Shown: positions 39,316-49,514, counted from the stretch's first letter. The stretch is DNA of 64,000 bases from Planctomycetia bacterium (GCA_005787685.1 SYAC01000038.1:1-64000); one strand, 5' to 3'. Numbers and translations: made by a program. Notes: generated by a model not told the origin, from the sequence alone.

Positions 39316-39492
39316 AATCAGTTCAGCGCCTGGACTTGCTCAACTCTTCGCAACATTGGGGCACCGTTGTATTTCCTGCTGCAATAGCGGTATTTGCGCT
39401 TTAACCAATCTGGATGGTGCCAATAGTATTCTTACATTTGTGGCGCAAAGGCAGTCACACTTGCCCATCTCAATCGTTAGAAGAAAGAACCC

Positions 39493-42400
39493 ATGCCACC
39501 GCATGAACGCCATTTTCTGGGTTGGTCCGAATGCGCCGCCAACAGCGTGGCGCGGTGGCTACATGCGCAGCGTGAATCGATTGCCACATATTCCAACGGG
39601 GTTCTTGATTTCACCACTACGCTGGTGATTGTTCCAGGCGCGGGCGCTCGGCGCCAAGTTCTTGCTGCGCTTCGAAAAATAACCCAGGGGCCCATGATTC
39701 CACCAAGCATGGCCACGCCTAGCCAATTCATGGTGAATGCATTTGAAACTCCCGCTGGTTGTGTTGTGGCTGGACCACTTGAACGCCTGTTCGCCATCAG
39801 CAAGGCGCTCGCAAAGCAGCACGATCTGCGCGAACAGTTACTACCTGCGGTTCGAGCCACTTCGCTCGCCGCGCTTGCAGGTCCTGCCAAACGCCTGCTT
39901 GCCGTCATTGACCGCGCCGACGACGCGCATCGAAGTGTGCAAGAGATTGGCCGCCTCGACATTTTGAGCAACAGTCCAACTCTGGCCAACAATTGGCAGT
40001 TGCTTGGGCGGCTTCATCAAGCAATGAAGCATGAGTTGCAGGAAATGGGAACGATTGTGAGCATGGAAATGTTGGAGCGCAGTGAAGTGATTGATCTCGC
40101 CGCAACTGGATGGTCGCCAAAGTGCGCCACGCTGGTGTTGGCGGGCTTGCCTGATTTCGCGCGTAATGTTTCGTTTGCCACGGAATATTTCGCAAGGACC
40201 GCCTTCAAGGGACACCCGGTGCAGGTGCACGCGTTGGTTCTTGCGCCACCTAGTGAGGCCGCCAAGTTTGATCATCTTGGAGTTGTCATTGCAGGAATCC
40301 ATGGCTTCACCAGTGGTCCTGATATTCAAGACAGCATGATTGAAGTGGCGAGTGATCCACCCGATCAGGCGAGCGCCACCGTTGCCCGCTATAGCCAACT
40401 GACCGGCGCTCTAGACACAGGCGATACATGCATTGTGCTTGCTGACGAGTCGCTGCTGCCAAACATATCGCGCGCCTTTGCCCAACATGACCGCGCAGTC
40501 CATTCCGGTGGAGGCACGGCCTTTGCAAAGACCGAAGTTGGTCAATGTTTGCAGCGGCTCGAGCAGGCGGTCTGTGGCGAACAAGCCTCTCAGTTGATTG
40601 AACTGACCCGAGTTCCGGCGATCACGCATTTGATCAAGGCCGACAATGCGGCGGTGGATGGTTTGGATCATGAAGATGAGAGTGGAACTTTCCCACACAA
40701 GGCAACCCAAGCGCCAATACAAACTCTTGAAAAGTTGATGGTTGATTGCAAGGCAACTTCTATTGAGCAACTCTGGATGCGCCTGAACGCCACAAGCGCC
40801 ACCAAGAATTTGGCGCGCTCGCTTGACGCACAGTTCAAGGATTGGTTCGCGTGTATGTCGCCCTTGGCCAATACGCATGTGCAACTTGGCCAGCGCTGGA
40901 AACAGCTTGAACAATGGTTGCACCGCGCATTCGCAACCAATGAAAATCCGATCACGGCCCGTGCATTGACGGAGTGCGTTCAAACATTGCGTCATGCCCA
41001 GGAAAGCATGGCGGCGCAAGAATTGGGCAGCGCGGCCGACGCCTTGTCGTTCGCGCTGCTGTTGTGCGCGGATCTCAGTGTGCACGCTCCCGCAGAGGCG
41101 CAGAGCGTGGACACGGTGGGTTGGTTAGAAACATTGTTCCATCCAAGCGAAAAATTTGTACTGACCGGCATATTTGAGGGCAGCCTTCCATCTGCTGCGC
41201 CAGTGGACTGCTGGTTCAACGAAAGTATTCGTGCGGCGGTTGGTTTGCCAACACGCGCTGCGCGCTTTGCGCGTGATGCGTACTTGCTGAGCGCGTTGGT
41301 GGCGCGCGCGCGCACGACGCAAACTCATGTGGTTGGCAAAAGTCATGCCCAAGTGAACGCGCCACGGCTTGCCATTATTGTGGGACAACTTGGGAGCGAC
41401 GGTGATCCACTGAAGCCCAGCCGTTTATTGTTGCCACAAGATGAACTGGCCATCGCCAAAAGAATTTTATTGCTAGTACCCAATGATGCTGAAGGCGATG
41501 AAAGAAAGCGGGTGCGTCCATTGTCCCTGAATGTCACGGCATCTACCAGCGCGTTCGCCATCAAGCCGCAGCCAAGCGCAATCCATGCAAGCGCGATACC
41601 AAGCACCATCAGCGTCACCGATTTCGCGGTGTACATAGACAACCCATATCGCTATTGGCTGGAGAAAGTCCTGAAGTTGAGTGCTCCGGAATTGGACCAT
41701 GTGGAATTAAACGCAGCCGAGTTTGGGACATTGTTGCACACCGCCGCTCAGGCATTGGACACGCCAGCGATCAAACAACTTGACATCAATCACGCCAACT
41801 ATTGCGCGCAATGTGCGCAAGGCATCATGCAGGCGGCCCACGACAGCGCCCACAAGAAATTTGGTGGAGAACTCACACTGCCTATTCGCCTGGCGCTCCT
41901 TGAATTACAAAATCGTTTGCCCGCATTGGTGGAGTGGCACGCCGCGCAGTTGCGCATGGGTTGGACCATGGTGGCCTCTGAGTGGCCAAGCAAGCATGAG
42001 GACGCCGTGGCCATGCTCGATGTGGATGGCGCGCCGCAACCGATCAAATTTCGGGTCGATCGAATCGATTACCACCCTGAACATGGTTGGCGCATTATTG
42101 ATTACAAATCAAGCGACGGTGGATTTGTGGTTCAAGGCAAGGCAGCCAAGGTATTGCGTGGCGACAAATGGTTAGATTTGCAATTGCCCCTTTATAAATT
42201 GCTGTTGCCGCAAATTGCAGAGCACCATGATGCTCTTGTCAATCTGGCCACGGCCACGAGCGACAAAATAGAAGTGGGCGTGTTGTCCGTGCCAGCCTCC
42301 AACTTGGAACCAGCATGGTGTCCGCTGATCGGATCGATCGATAGCGCCATTGCTGAAGCCAAGCGAATTGTGCGTGAAATCCGCGCCGGGGTATTTCCAG

Positions 42401-42537
42401 ACACGGGCAAGGATCCATCGGGCAAGTTTGACCGCGTGCGCCGCGCCTTGTGCTTGCCCATGTTCGCCGAGGAGTTCGATGAGGACCAAGACAACGACCA
42501 AGGCGACGACCAAGGCAATGAGGGCTCGGCCACATGA
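39493..42537 (+). CDS. addB: AddB-type subunit of the helicase-nuclease for double-strand break repair
   Basis: A 1,014-residue protein. The N-terminal half is a degenerate UvrD-like helicase without a usable Walker A (VPGAGARRQ). The C-terminal part holds a PD-(D/E)XK nuclease: FGTLLH, then FRVDRIDYHPEHGWRIIDYKSS with the catalytic Asp and the DYK motif, then LQLPLYKLLL. The four cysteines that hold the Fe-S cluster in Bacillus-type AddB are not present (NPYRYWLEKVL where CPYRF would be). It overlaps addA by 4 bp (ATGA), which confirms the pairing. The complex resects broken DNA for RecA loading. Confidence 0.85.
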   Translation: MPPHERHFLGWSECAANSVARWLHAQRESIATYSNGVLDFTTTLVIVPGAGARRQVLAALRKITQGPMIPPSMATPSQFMVNAFETPAGCVVAGPLERLFAISKALAKQHDLREQLLPAVRATSLAALAGPAKRLLAVIDRADDAHRSVQEIGRLDILSNSPTLANNWQLLGRLHQAMKHELQEMGTIVSMEMLERSEVIDLAATGWSPKCATLVLAGLPDFARNVSFATEYFARTAFKGHPVQVHALVLAPPSEAAKFDHLGVVIAGIHGFTSGPDIQDSMIEVASDPPDQASATVARYSQLTGALDTGDTCIVLADESLLPNISRAFAQHDRAVHSGGGTAFAKTEVGQCLQRLEQAVCGEQASQLIELTRVPAITHLIKADNAAVDGLDHEDESGTFPHKATQAPIQTLEKLMVDCKATSIEQLWMRLNATSATKNLARSLDAQFKDWFACMSPLANTHVQLGQRWKQLEQWLHRAFATNENPITARALTECVQTLRHAQESMAAQELGSAADALSFALLLCADLSVHAPAEAQSVDTVGWLETLFHPSEKFVLTGIFEGSLPSAAPVDCWFNESIRAAVGLPTRAARFARDAYLLSALVARARTTQTHVVGKSHAQVNAPRLAIIVGQLGSDGDPLKPSRLLLPQDELAIAKRILLLVPNDAEGDERKRVRPLSLNVTASTSAFAIKPQPSAIHASAIPSTISVTDFAVYIDNPYRYWLEKVLKLSAPELDHVELNAAEFGTLLHTAAQALDTPAIKQLDINHANYCAQCAQGIMQAAHDSAHKKFGGELTLPIRLALLELQNRLPALVEWHAAQLRMGWTMVASEWPSKHEDAVAMLDVDGAPQPIKFRVDRIDYHPEHGWRIIDYKSSDGGFVVQGKAAKVLRGDKWLDLQLPLYKLLLPQIAEHHDALVNLATATSDKIEVGVLSVPASNLEPAWCPLIGSIDSAIAEAKRIVREIRAGVFPDTGKDPSGKFDRVRRALCLPMFAEEFDEDQDNDQGDDQGNEGSAT

Positions 42538-45500
42538 GCAACAACTCTAGCACCAATCGTCGCATGACCCGCATTATTGCCAACGCGGGTAGCGGAAAGA
42601 CCTATGCGCTTTCCACGCGCTTCATCGCCATTATCGCCGCAATGCTGCGGCGCGAAACTTCGGACGCCGCGTTTGATCCGGCCTCCGTGTTGGCAACCAC
42701 CTTCACGCGCGCCGCGGCGGGCGAAATTCGCGACCGCATTCTGACGCGTCTTGCGCAAGCCGCTCTGGATGAAGCCAAGCGCAAATCTCTGCATGACGAT
42801 GTCTGCAAAGTCGATCCTTCGCTTGCGGATACATTTGATCCTGCGCGCATCCTTGCGCGCTTGACCAATCAATTTGATCGTCTAGAAATTCGCACCATTG
42901 ACAGCGTGTTCACGCGCTTGGCGCAAGCTTTTGGCCAAGAGGTTGGTCTTCCATTGCCACTGCAATTTTTATGCGAGGCAGAAACAGCGGCCGCCTCACG
43001 GCGCGCCTTGCGGCATGTGATGCATGAATCAACCGATGTGGACACCATTTCCAAGCGATTACAAAAGTTGGCGTATGGCGTGGCAGCAAGTTCCTTAGAG
43101 CGCGTGATTGGCGCAAAGTTGGATCACGGTCTGTCGGCGCTGCGTGATTCGCAATTGCCCGACGCGCTAGCAATAGATATTCCGCCGGCGTGGAACGCCC
43201 CGCCAGGAAAGACATCCGGCACATTGCTCAGCGATGAGCAACTCGCCAAAGTAGTGGAGTCGCTTCGGCACGAGGTGCAAGCCATGCCCACCCAAAATAA
43301 ATCGTATGCCGCCATGGTTGAAAAATTAAGCCCGCCTCCGCCCACGCTAAAAGGCAAGAAAAGGAGTTGGGAAGATTGGAAAAAAAGCGGACCACCGGCG
43401 GCCGTGGTGGAAAACCCGAACAACCCCATTTTTTCCCGCCAGCCCGTTCCCGCGGGTTGTGTTAAGCAAATTCAAATTCTGCTGGACCACATCACCGCCC
43501 TGCAAGACGGCGCGATTGCTGATCAAGCGCTTGCCTGGGCGCAATTTCTTCTCCTCATTGACGACGCATGGAAGCGCATGATGGCGCAGGATGAGAAGGT
43601 CACATTTGAATCCGTCACACGCCGTTTGTCGCACGCCATGAATCATGCCAGTATTCCCGAGATTGCCTTTCGACTGGATGCGCGCATTGACCACTTGTTG
43701 CTTGACGAGTTTCAAGACACGAGCGTTGGCCAGTGGCAAGCGTTGCGACCATTGGCGCAGGAAATTGCCTCCACGGACAACCACGACCGCGTGCGCAGCT
43801 TGCTGGTGGTGGGTGATCCCAAGCAATCCATTTACGGCTGGCGCGCCGGCGAACCGCGCTTGCTGTGCGATTTTAAAAATATGATCCACAATGGCCGCGG
43901 CGAACATGATGTGGACGACTCGGTCACTCTGCATACTTCCTATCGCAGTTCGCCCGTGATCTTGCGATTTGTGGACCACTTGTTTACGCGACTCAAGCGC
44001 GGCGAGAGCGAGGTTCTTGATCTGATTGAGGATGAAGTTTCCAGGCGATTTTATTCCGCCATAACAAAGTGGTCCGCTCAGTATGTCTTGCATGAATCCG
44101 CCGACAAGTGCAAAAATCTTGCTGGATGCGTCCAAGTTCGCATGCTTCCATCGGTGAAGGGGGTTTCCGCTGCCGCCGTTGAGCGCCGTCTGATCAGTGA
44201 AAGCGCAAGTATTGCCATGGAACAATTCCGCCGATTCAAAGGCGACGCCAAGGTTGCAATCATCGCGCGCCGCAACAAAGATGTGGCCAAACTTGTGGAG
44301 TGCATTCGCAACCACCCCAACCCCGTCGCATGTGTGGCTTTGGCCGGCGGCGATATGCAAACTTCACCAGCGGTTGTCGCGTTTCTGGACGCGCTGCGAT
44401 TCAGTTCGCATCCTGGGGACACCATTAGTTTATTTGGAGTCGCGACAACGCCACTGGCGCAAGTGCTTGGGCTCAAGCAAGAGTGGGCATGCAATCATCA
44501 TGATAAAAAGGTGTTGCATGAACGCGTTTGCCAGCGCGAAACTGCCGCGCGCGCAATTCGCGAGCAGCTTGCGCAGTTGGGCGTGGCAGGGGCATTCACG
44601 CGGTGGCATCGTCAACTCTCGCACTCTGGCACGAAGCTCTTTGATCAAAGCGATCAGTTGCGAATTGCGCGTCTGATTCAAGAAACAACTCGTCTTGAGG
44701 AGCAGGGCACACGAAGCGTGGAGGAACTTGTGGACTCCCTCGCTGCTGTGCGCGTGCAAGACGCACGCGCCAATGCCATTCATGTCATTAACATTCATCA
44801 AGCCAAAGGCTTGGAGTGGGACATGGTTGTGTACCACGCGGGCGCGGATAAATTGGAAAGCACCCGTCCAACATTCGCGGTCAATCGCCAGCAGCCGCTG
44901 CAGCCACCAACCTGTATTGTGCCGTGGATTTCTGGCGACCTCATTCCAGAGCGCTATCAAGACACAATGAATTACGCCCAAGAATTCCGCCTGCAGGAGC
45001 AACTGAGCCAGTTGTATGTTGCCCTGACCCGAGCGAAGCAAGGCTTGTGGATTGTTGGCGCGCGCAAAAAAGATGGCATTGGCGCAACACCCGCCGGCAT
45101 TGTGTACGACGCCATATGTTCCATGCCTGGCATGCGCCTGTCGGAGTTGGCGTACGAGCTGCCCGATGCCGTGCAACCATCCGCGCAAACAATCTCCTTG
45201 GCATCCGTGCAAGTGGATTCCGTCAATAATGCGCAAGCAACATCCGTTGAACAATTTGTCATGGAACGGTCCGCAGCGTTTGAGATCATGACGATTGGCG
45301 ATGAACATTGGAAGCCAAATCACTCCAAAGCAAGCGAAGCGCAAGACGACACAATGGAAATTGTGCCCATATGCAAGTCCGCACCAAGCGCGGTTCACAC
45401 TCGTGCGCGTAGTTCGCCTTCATCCCGCCACGAAAGTTTTTCAATATCTGCAGCCGCCACCGCCACGAATCAATCGTCCGCGTTGCAGCGCGGCGCGCTG

Positions 45501-46073
45501 TTGGCAACCGAACGAGGCACCATTGCCCACTTGGTGGCTGAAAGTATCCAGTGGAGCGACAACTGGAACCCTCATGCGCCCGGTTTCATTTCCAACCTGG
45601 TGGCCAAGGCGCTCGCGCAATTTCCACAGCGCGACAAATCCGCCATTGAACAAGTGGTGGGCGACACCATCGCGCAGCTCACAAGTTCTGAAATTCAATC
45701 CATGTTGGCCAAGCCCGCCGCCTCATGCGCTGTGTTGAACGAGCGCAAATTCGTGCGCTTGTTTGCTGACGGCGGCGTGCAAGAAGGAATCATTGACCGT
45801 GTGGAATTGCTTGGCATATCAAAGGACAATTCAATCCAATGGCACAGCGCACGCATTATTGACTTTAAGACCGATTCCTTCAATTCTGACACGCACTCAT
45901 TGGAGCTGTGGAAGCAGCAGCGAGCGCAGCACCACGCGTTCCAACTCAACGCCTACGCGCATGTGATCGCACAGGAACACTCCATTGCCTTGGAAAATAT
46001 TTCATTGCATTTGGTTCTATTGCACGCCAGCACAACGGTTCAAGTGCCAATTACCTCAAGATCCGATCATTGA
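42534..46073 (+). CDS. addA: AddA-type UvrD helicase with C-terminal nuclease
   Basis: A 1,179-residue superfamily 1 helicase. Motifs in order: I (ANAGSGKT near residue 16-23), Ia (ATTFTRAAAGEIRDR), II (LLLDEFQDTS), III (VVGDPKQSIYGWRAG), IV-V (VINIHQAKGLEWDMVV) and VI (YVALTRAKQGLWIVG). The C-terminal nuclease domain has ERGTIAHLVAE and GIIDRVELLG...ARIIDFKTD, giving the second nuclease of the AddAB pair. It moves 3' to 5' along DNA and drives resection. It is translated by coupling from addB. Confidence 0.92.
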   Translation: MSNNSSTNRRMTRIIANAGSGKTYALSTRFIAIIAAMLRRETSDAAFDPASVLATTFTRAAAGEIRDRILTRLAQAALDEAKRKSLHDDVCKVDPSLADTFDPARILARLTNQFDRLEIRTIDSVFTRLAQAFGQEVGLPLPLQFLCEAETAAASRRALRHVMHESTDVDTISKRLQKLAYGVAASSLERVIGAKLDHGLSALRDSQLPDALAIDIPPAWNAPPGKTSGTLLSDEQLAKVVESLRHEVQAMPTQNKSYAAMVEKLSPPPPTLKGKKRSWEDWKKSGPPAAVVENPNNPIFSRQPVPAGCVKQIQILLDHITALQDGAIADQALAWAQFLLLIDDAWKRMMAQDEKVTFESVTRRLSHAMNHASIPEIAFRLDARIDHLLLDEFQDTSVGQWQALRPLAQEIASTDNHDRVRSLLVVGDPKQSIYGWRAGEPRLLCDFKNMIHNGRGEHDVDDSVTLHTSYRSSPVILRFVDHLFTRLKRGESEVLDLIEDEVSRRFYSAITKWSAQYVLHESADKCKNLAGCVQVRMLPSVKGVSAAAVERRLISESASIAMEQFRRFKGDAKVAIIARRNKDVAKLVECIRNHPNPVACVALAGGDMQTSPAVVAFLDALRFSSHPGDTISLFGVATTPLAQVLGLKQEWACNHHDKKVLHERVCQRETAARAIREQLAQLGVAGAFTRWHRQLSHSGTKLFDQSDQLRIARLIQETTRLEEQGTRSVEELVDSLAAVRVQDARANAIHVINIHQAKGLEWDMVVYHAGADKLESTRPTFAVNRQQPLQPPTCIVPWISGDLIPERYQDTMNYAQEFRLQEQLSQLYVALTRAKQGLWIVGARKKDGIGATPAGIVYDAICSMPGMRLSELAYELPDAVQPSAQTISLASVQVDSVNNAQATSVEQFVMERSAAFEIMTIGDEHWKPNHSKASEAQDDTMEIVPICKSAPSAVHTRARSSPSSRHESFSISAAATATNQSSALQRGALLATERGTIAHLVAESIQWSDNWNPHAPGFISNLVAKALAQFPQRDKSAIEQVVGDTIAQLTSSEIQSMLAKPAASCAVLNERKFVRLFADGGVQEGIIDRVELLGISKDNSIQWHSARIIDFKTDSFNSDTHSLELWKQQRAQHHAFQLNAYAHVIAQEHSIALENISLHLVLLHASTTVQVPITSRSDH

Positions 46074-46149
46074 TTACAATGCATTGATCATTATTGATTA
46101 TCGCTGATTTGAATTCAACCATTCCGAAAACCTTTGCAAGAAAGCCACC

Positions 46150-46635
46150 ATGACCGACTCCGCATCCCGCGATGCTCACGCTGAAACCAACGCCCATCAC
46201 GCATCCGTGTGTAAAGCCTGCGCCATGTCTTGTGCAACCGATATGGGGGCATTGTGCCATGCCGCCGAGCGATTGAAGAAGCTAGAAACCTCGGTGAAAC
46301 GGCTGCGCATTGCGATATTGGTCATACTGATTGCCCTGCTTTTGTTTCTCGCATTTTTGTTTGGTCAGCGCACCCAATCCCGTGGCAACCAAATGCAGCC
46401 TGGTCCAATGCGCGGAATATATGTCAATCCAGATGACTTCAAAGGCATGACCGGTAATCCAAACAGCAATGTTGAAGTGTTTATAGAGCGCTATGAAATA
46501 GGCGATGACGATGGCCGTAATCAAAATGACGAAAATCAAAATGATGACCGTTATCGGGGTAGGCCAAGGAAGAACATGAAGAACAATGACAATCGCCCAC
46601 CACAACCGCCTGCGCCTCCCTTGAGCAATACATAA
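46150..46635 (+). CDS. Single-pass membrane protein with an N-terminal Cys cluster, unknown function
   Basis: A 161-residue protein. Cys21, Cys24, Cys28 and Cys36 lie in the first 40 residues (CKACAMSCAT, ALCHAAE), next to several histidines, and could bind zinc or an iron-sulfur cluster in the cytoplasm. A coiled segment leads into one membrane helix (about 53-72). The outer part is polar, with an Asn/Asp-rich stretch (GRNQNDENQNDDRY) and a proline tail. No family recognised. It follows addA by 76 bp and is convergent with the next gene. Confidence 0.6.
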   Translation: MTDSASRDAHAETNAHHASVCKACAMSCATDMGALCHAAERLKKLETSVKRLRIAILVILIALLLFLAFLFGQRTQSRGNQMQPGPMRGIYVNPDDFKGMTGNPNSNVEVFIERYEIGDDDGRNQNDENQNDDRYRGRPRKNMKNNDNRPPQPPAPPLSNT

Positions 46636-46660
46636 TTTTAATGCCGCGCCCGCGCGCAAC

Positions 46661-47227
46661 TCACCAATGCACTTGGCTGTTGTCATCCACAAGCGAGTAA
46701 AAACCTTGTCCTTCGCGGCGAAGTTTGCCCGCGTGCACCAAGGCTTCCCACACTTCCATAGGAAATTCGCGCGGGGGAATCATGGCGTCAATCTTGTGTT
46801 GCGCTCCGCCGCTCATGGGTCCAACTCCCAACTTGCTTTCGGCGTCTAACTGCGCAAACTTCACGCGCCGACGGAATATCTTCAGCGCACTCTGCATCAC
46901 GGATGCGTCCACCGCCACGGCCGCCGCCGCGGGCGCAACCACATCATCGGCAACTTCCTCTCCACGCAAGCGCGCCGCGACTCGCTTTAATTCCTTCACA
47001 TCGCGCGCGCCCACCAAACGCATAATGGCGGCGGGTTCCACCTTAGCCTTCAACAGCAATTTGTGCATGGCGCCCCAGTGCGGTCCCGCACTGGCCGCAT
47101 CGGCGCCTTCAATGGCGGCAACTTTGGCGGTGATTTCATTCAACAATGGTTGTGCAAGTGGGGGCATTCGGTTCAGCAATATAATGCCTGCGGCGCTTGG
47201 GGGATACCTGCGGTAGATTGCTTGCAT
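46661..47227 (-). CDS. Hypothetical helical protein
   Basis: From ATG 47227 this is a 188-residue protein, rich in Ala and helical throughout. Segments such as [24 protein letters not shown] and [31 protein letters not shown] near the C-terminus suggest a winged-helix-like end, but I do not recognise a family. Start choice is open: ATG 47227 overlaps the thiolase start codon on the other strand, and ATG 47167 has a cleaner upstream region. It probably shares the short A+T-rich stretch at 47175-47186 with the thiolase as a promoter region. Confidence 0.55.
   Translation of the reverse strand: MQAIYRRYPPSAAGIILLNRMPPLAQPLLNEITAKVAAIEGADAASAGPHWGAMHKLLLKAKVEPAAIMRLVGARDVKELKRVAARLRGEEVADDVVAPAAAAVAVDASVMQSALKIFRRRVKFAQLDAESKLGVGPMSGGAQHKIDAMIPPREFPMEVWEALVHAGKLRREGQGFYSLVDDNSQVHW
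47180..47185 (+). promoter_or_regulatory. TATAAT box, possible shared promoter of the thiolase and the divergent gene
   Basis: A perfect TATAAT lies at 47180-47185, 40 bp ahead of the thiolase ATG. The reverse strand of the same stretch reads ATTATATTG, which could serve the divergent gene from its inner start at 47167. No convincing -35 box is seen 16-18 bp upstream, so the call is tentative. Confidence 0.35.
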
Positions 47228-48431
47228 GTCCCGCAGAGTCGCCATTGTTGCAGCCATTCGAACACCCATTGGTCGTCACGGGGGCGCGCTTGCCGTGGTG
47301 CGCCCAGACGACTTGGCCGCGTATGTCATGCGCGCTGCCGTGGCGCGCGCTGGCATTGACCCCGCGCTTATTGAGGATGTGTACTTTGGCGCAACGAACC
47401 AAGCAGGCGAGGACAATCGCAATGTGGCGCGCATGGCCGCGCTGTTGGCGGGTCTTCCCCCGACCGTGGCTGGTGCAACGGTGAACCGCCTGTGCGCCTC
47501 GGGCCTTGAGGCGGTGAATCTTGCGGCGCGCATGATCGAGTCGGGCGCTGGCGACATCATGATCGCGGGTGGCGTCGAGTCCATGAGTCGCGCGCCGTAT
47601 GTAGTGAGCAAGGCCGATCAGGCTTTTGGCCGCGAGCAGCAAATGGTCGATACCACCATTGGCTGGCGCTTTGTGAATCCGCGCATGGCCGCCATGTATC
47701 CACCGATCTCGCTTGGCGAAACCGCAGAGAATGTGGCGCGCGCCCACCATGTTTCGCGCGCTGATCAAGACGCGTTCGCGCTTGCGAGCCAGCAGAAGTG
47801 GGCCGCCGCACACGCCGCTAGTCGATGGCGCGACGAGATTGCGCCAGTTGAGATTGTCCAAGGCAAGAAGCCGTCGATCATGTTTGACACCGACGAACAT
47901 CCGCGTTCGGACACCACACTTGAAAAGCTTGCCGCGCTCAAGCCCGCGTTCTCAAAGGCGACCGATGCCACGGTGACCGCTGGCAACTCATCAGGCATGA
48001 ACGATGGCGCCGCCGCGCTTGTACTTGTTGAAGCGTCACGCGCGGCCGCGCTTGGCTTAAAGCCGCTCGCCTTTGTGGGAGCATGCGCGTCGGCGGGTGT
48101 GGATCCAGCGCACATGGGCATTGGGCCTGTACCTGCGGTGAAGAAACTTTTCGCGCGCACTGGTCTTGCCGCTGGCGACATCGACTTGATTGAGTTGAAT
48201 GAGGCGTTTGCGGCGCAGTCCATTGCGTGTGTGCGCGAACTTGGCTTTGACATGGCGCGCGTGAATGTGAATGGCGGGGCGATCGCAATGGGGCATCCAC
48301 TTGGAGCAAGTGGCGCTCGTATTGTGGTCACGCTTGTCCACGAAATGCAACGGCGCAACTCCAAGCGCGGTGTGGCTTCGCTTTGTGTTGGCGTTGGGCA
48401 GGGACTTGCAACGCTGTTCGAGCGGGCGTGA
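47226..48431 (+). CDS. Acetyl-CoA C-acyltransferase (thiolase), beta-ketoadipyl-CoA thiolase-like
   Basis: A 401-residue thiolase of normal length with all catalytic residues: Cys90 ([10 protein letters not shown]), His357 ([10 protein letters not shown]) and Cys387 (SLCVGVGQG). The segment [24 protein letters not shown] is typical of the PcaF/3-oxoadipyl-CoA thiolase branch. It cleaves a 3-oxoacyl-CoA to acetyl-CoA and a shortened acyl-CoA. It points toward the CoA-transferase/KamA operon. A decayed copy of its last 150 bp lies at 53556-53709, right against the aminotransferase gene, so thiolase and operon were probably neighbours before the intervening segment arrived. Confidence 0.93.
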   Translation: MSRRVAIVAAIRTPIGRHGGALAVVRPDDLAAYVMRAAVARAGIDPALIEDVYFGATNQAGEDNRNVARMAALLAGLPPTVAGATVNRLCASGLEAVNLAARMIESGAGDIMIAGGVESMSRAPYVVSKADQAFGREQQMVDTTIGWRFVNPRMAAMYPPISLGETAENVARAHHVSRADQDAFALASQQKWAAAHAASRWRDEIAPVEIVQGKKPSIMFDTDEHPRSDTTLEKLAALKPAFSKATDATVTAGNSSGMNDGAAALVLVEASRAAALGLKPLAFVGACASAGVDPAHMGIGPVPAVKKLFARTGLAAGDIDLIELNEAFAAQSIACVRELGFDMARVNVNGGAIAMGHPLGASGARIVVTLVHEMQRRNSKRGVASLCVGVGQGLATLFERA

Positions 48432-48435
48432 GTGT
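48281..48435 (+). repeat. Intact copy of a direct repeat: 3' end of the thiolase gene
   Basis: This stretch (from the GHPLG codons to just past the stop) matches 53556-53709 collinearly. GATCGCAATGGGGCATCCAC here pairs with GATTGCGATGGGGCGTCCAC there, and GTTGGGCAGGGACTTGCAA here corresponds to ATTGGGCAGGGACTTGCAA there. The repeats bracket about 5.1 kb that includes the nitric-oxide sensing operon. Confidence 0.85.
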
Positions 48436-48509
48436 GCTTGATAGGTCTTCGCATTTCCAGTGCCGTTGCACAATCAAGCGCCACTTGTGGTCGCGGCTTG
48501 TGAAGTTTC

Positions 48510-49502
48510 TTAGGCGCCAACCATCATTTGCAAAAAGAGTGCTACCACCTTGGGATCAAAGTGCGTTCCTGATTGCTGGCGCATGTGCTCCACGATCTTT
48601 TCATAAGGCCAAGCCTTGCGGTAGGGGCGATCGGATGACAACGCGTCCCACACATCGACCACGGCGAAAATACGCGAAGCCAAAGGAATTTCTTCGCCTT
48701 TGATTGCGCGTGGGTAGCCCGTGCCGTCCCAGCGTTCGTGATGGCACAAAGGAATAACAAGCGCGGGTCGCAGATATTCAATGGGCTCGAGCAACTCAAT
48801 CGCAAATTGCGGATGCTTTCGCATGATGTCCCACTCCGCTTCCGTCAGCGGACCGGGCTTGTGTAAAATATAATCGGGCACGGCCATCTTTCCAATATCG
48901 TGTAGTAAAGCGCTGCGACGCACATGAACAAGTTCATCCTCATTCATTCCCATTATGCGCGCAAGTTCAACCGTGAGTAGCGTGACACGCCGCGAATGAT
49001 CTCCTGTTTCGTTGTCTCGAAAATCCAGGGCTCGCACCCAGCCTTTGAGCGTGGCATCGTAGGCGTCCTGCAATTCATGGTGAGCCTGCAGCAAATCGGC
49101 TTGTTGCTTCATTAACTTTCGATAGCGATTCAAGCGGATGATGGTGTTGACGCGCGCGCGAATTTCCATGCGATCGATCGGTTTGGTAATAAAATCGTCG
49201 GCGCCCGCCTCAATGCCTCGGATCCGCGACACCTTGTCATCGAGCGCGGTGGTCATGACCACAGGCACATCCGCCAACAAAGGGTCCATACGAAGTCTGC
49301 GGCACACTTCAAAGCCGTCCATGACGGGCATCATGATATCAAGCAAAATAATATCGGGCTGCAAAATACTGGCTTGCTTCAGCGCGTCAAGACCGTTGTC
49401 GCAGAAGTGCAAGTTGTGACCAGATGGAGTGAGCAACGCATCCAATGTTTCACGGCCACCTGGTTCATCATCCACAATTAAAATAGTTGATGATGTAGTC
49501 AT
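48510..49502 (-). CDS. Response regulator with HD-GYP c-di-GMP phosphodiesterase output
   Basis: A 330-residue protein. A receiver domain (1-120) has the acidic pair Asp11-Asp12, the phosphate acceptor Asp55 (LLDIMMP) and Lys107 (ITKP). A helical linker leads to an HD-GYP domain with His201-Asp202 (LLHDIGKMAVPD) and the full signature HHERWDGTGYP at 254-264. Such enzymes hydrolyse cyclic di-GMP. It lies 12 bp after the HNOBA-hybrid kinase gene and is the third gene of the H-NOX operon, so it is the likely output. Confidence 0.92.
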   Translation of the reverse strand: MTTSSTILIVDDEPGGRETLDALLTPSGHNLHFCDNGLDALKQASILQPDIILLDIMMPVMDGFEVCRRLRMDPLLADVPVVMTTALDDKVSRIRGIEAGADDFITKPIDRMEIRARVNTIIRLNRYRKLMKQQADLLQAHHELQDAYDATLKGWVRALDFRDNETGDHSRRVTLLTVELARIMGMNEDELVHVRRSALLHDIGKMAVPDYILHKPGPLTEAEWDIMRKHPQFAIELLEPIEYLRPALVIPLCHHERWDGTGYPRAIKGEEIPLASRIFAVVDVWDALSSDRPYRKAWPYEKIVEHMRQQSGTHFDPKVVALFLQMMVGA

Positions 49503-49514
49503 GACGAATTTGAT

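Noticed and set aside
43347-44360. 337-residue minus-strand frame within addA
   Set aside because: Antisense to helicase motifs; composition is typical of a complement frame.
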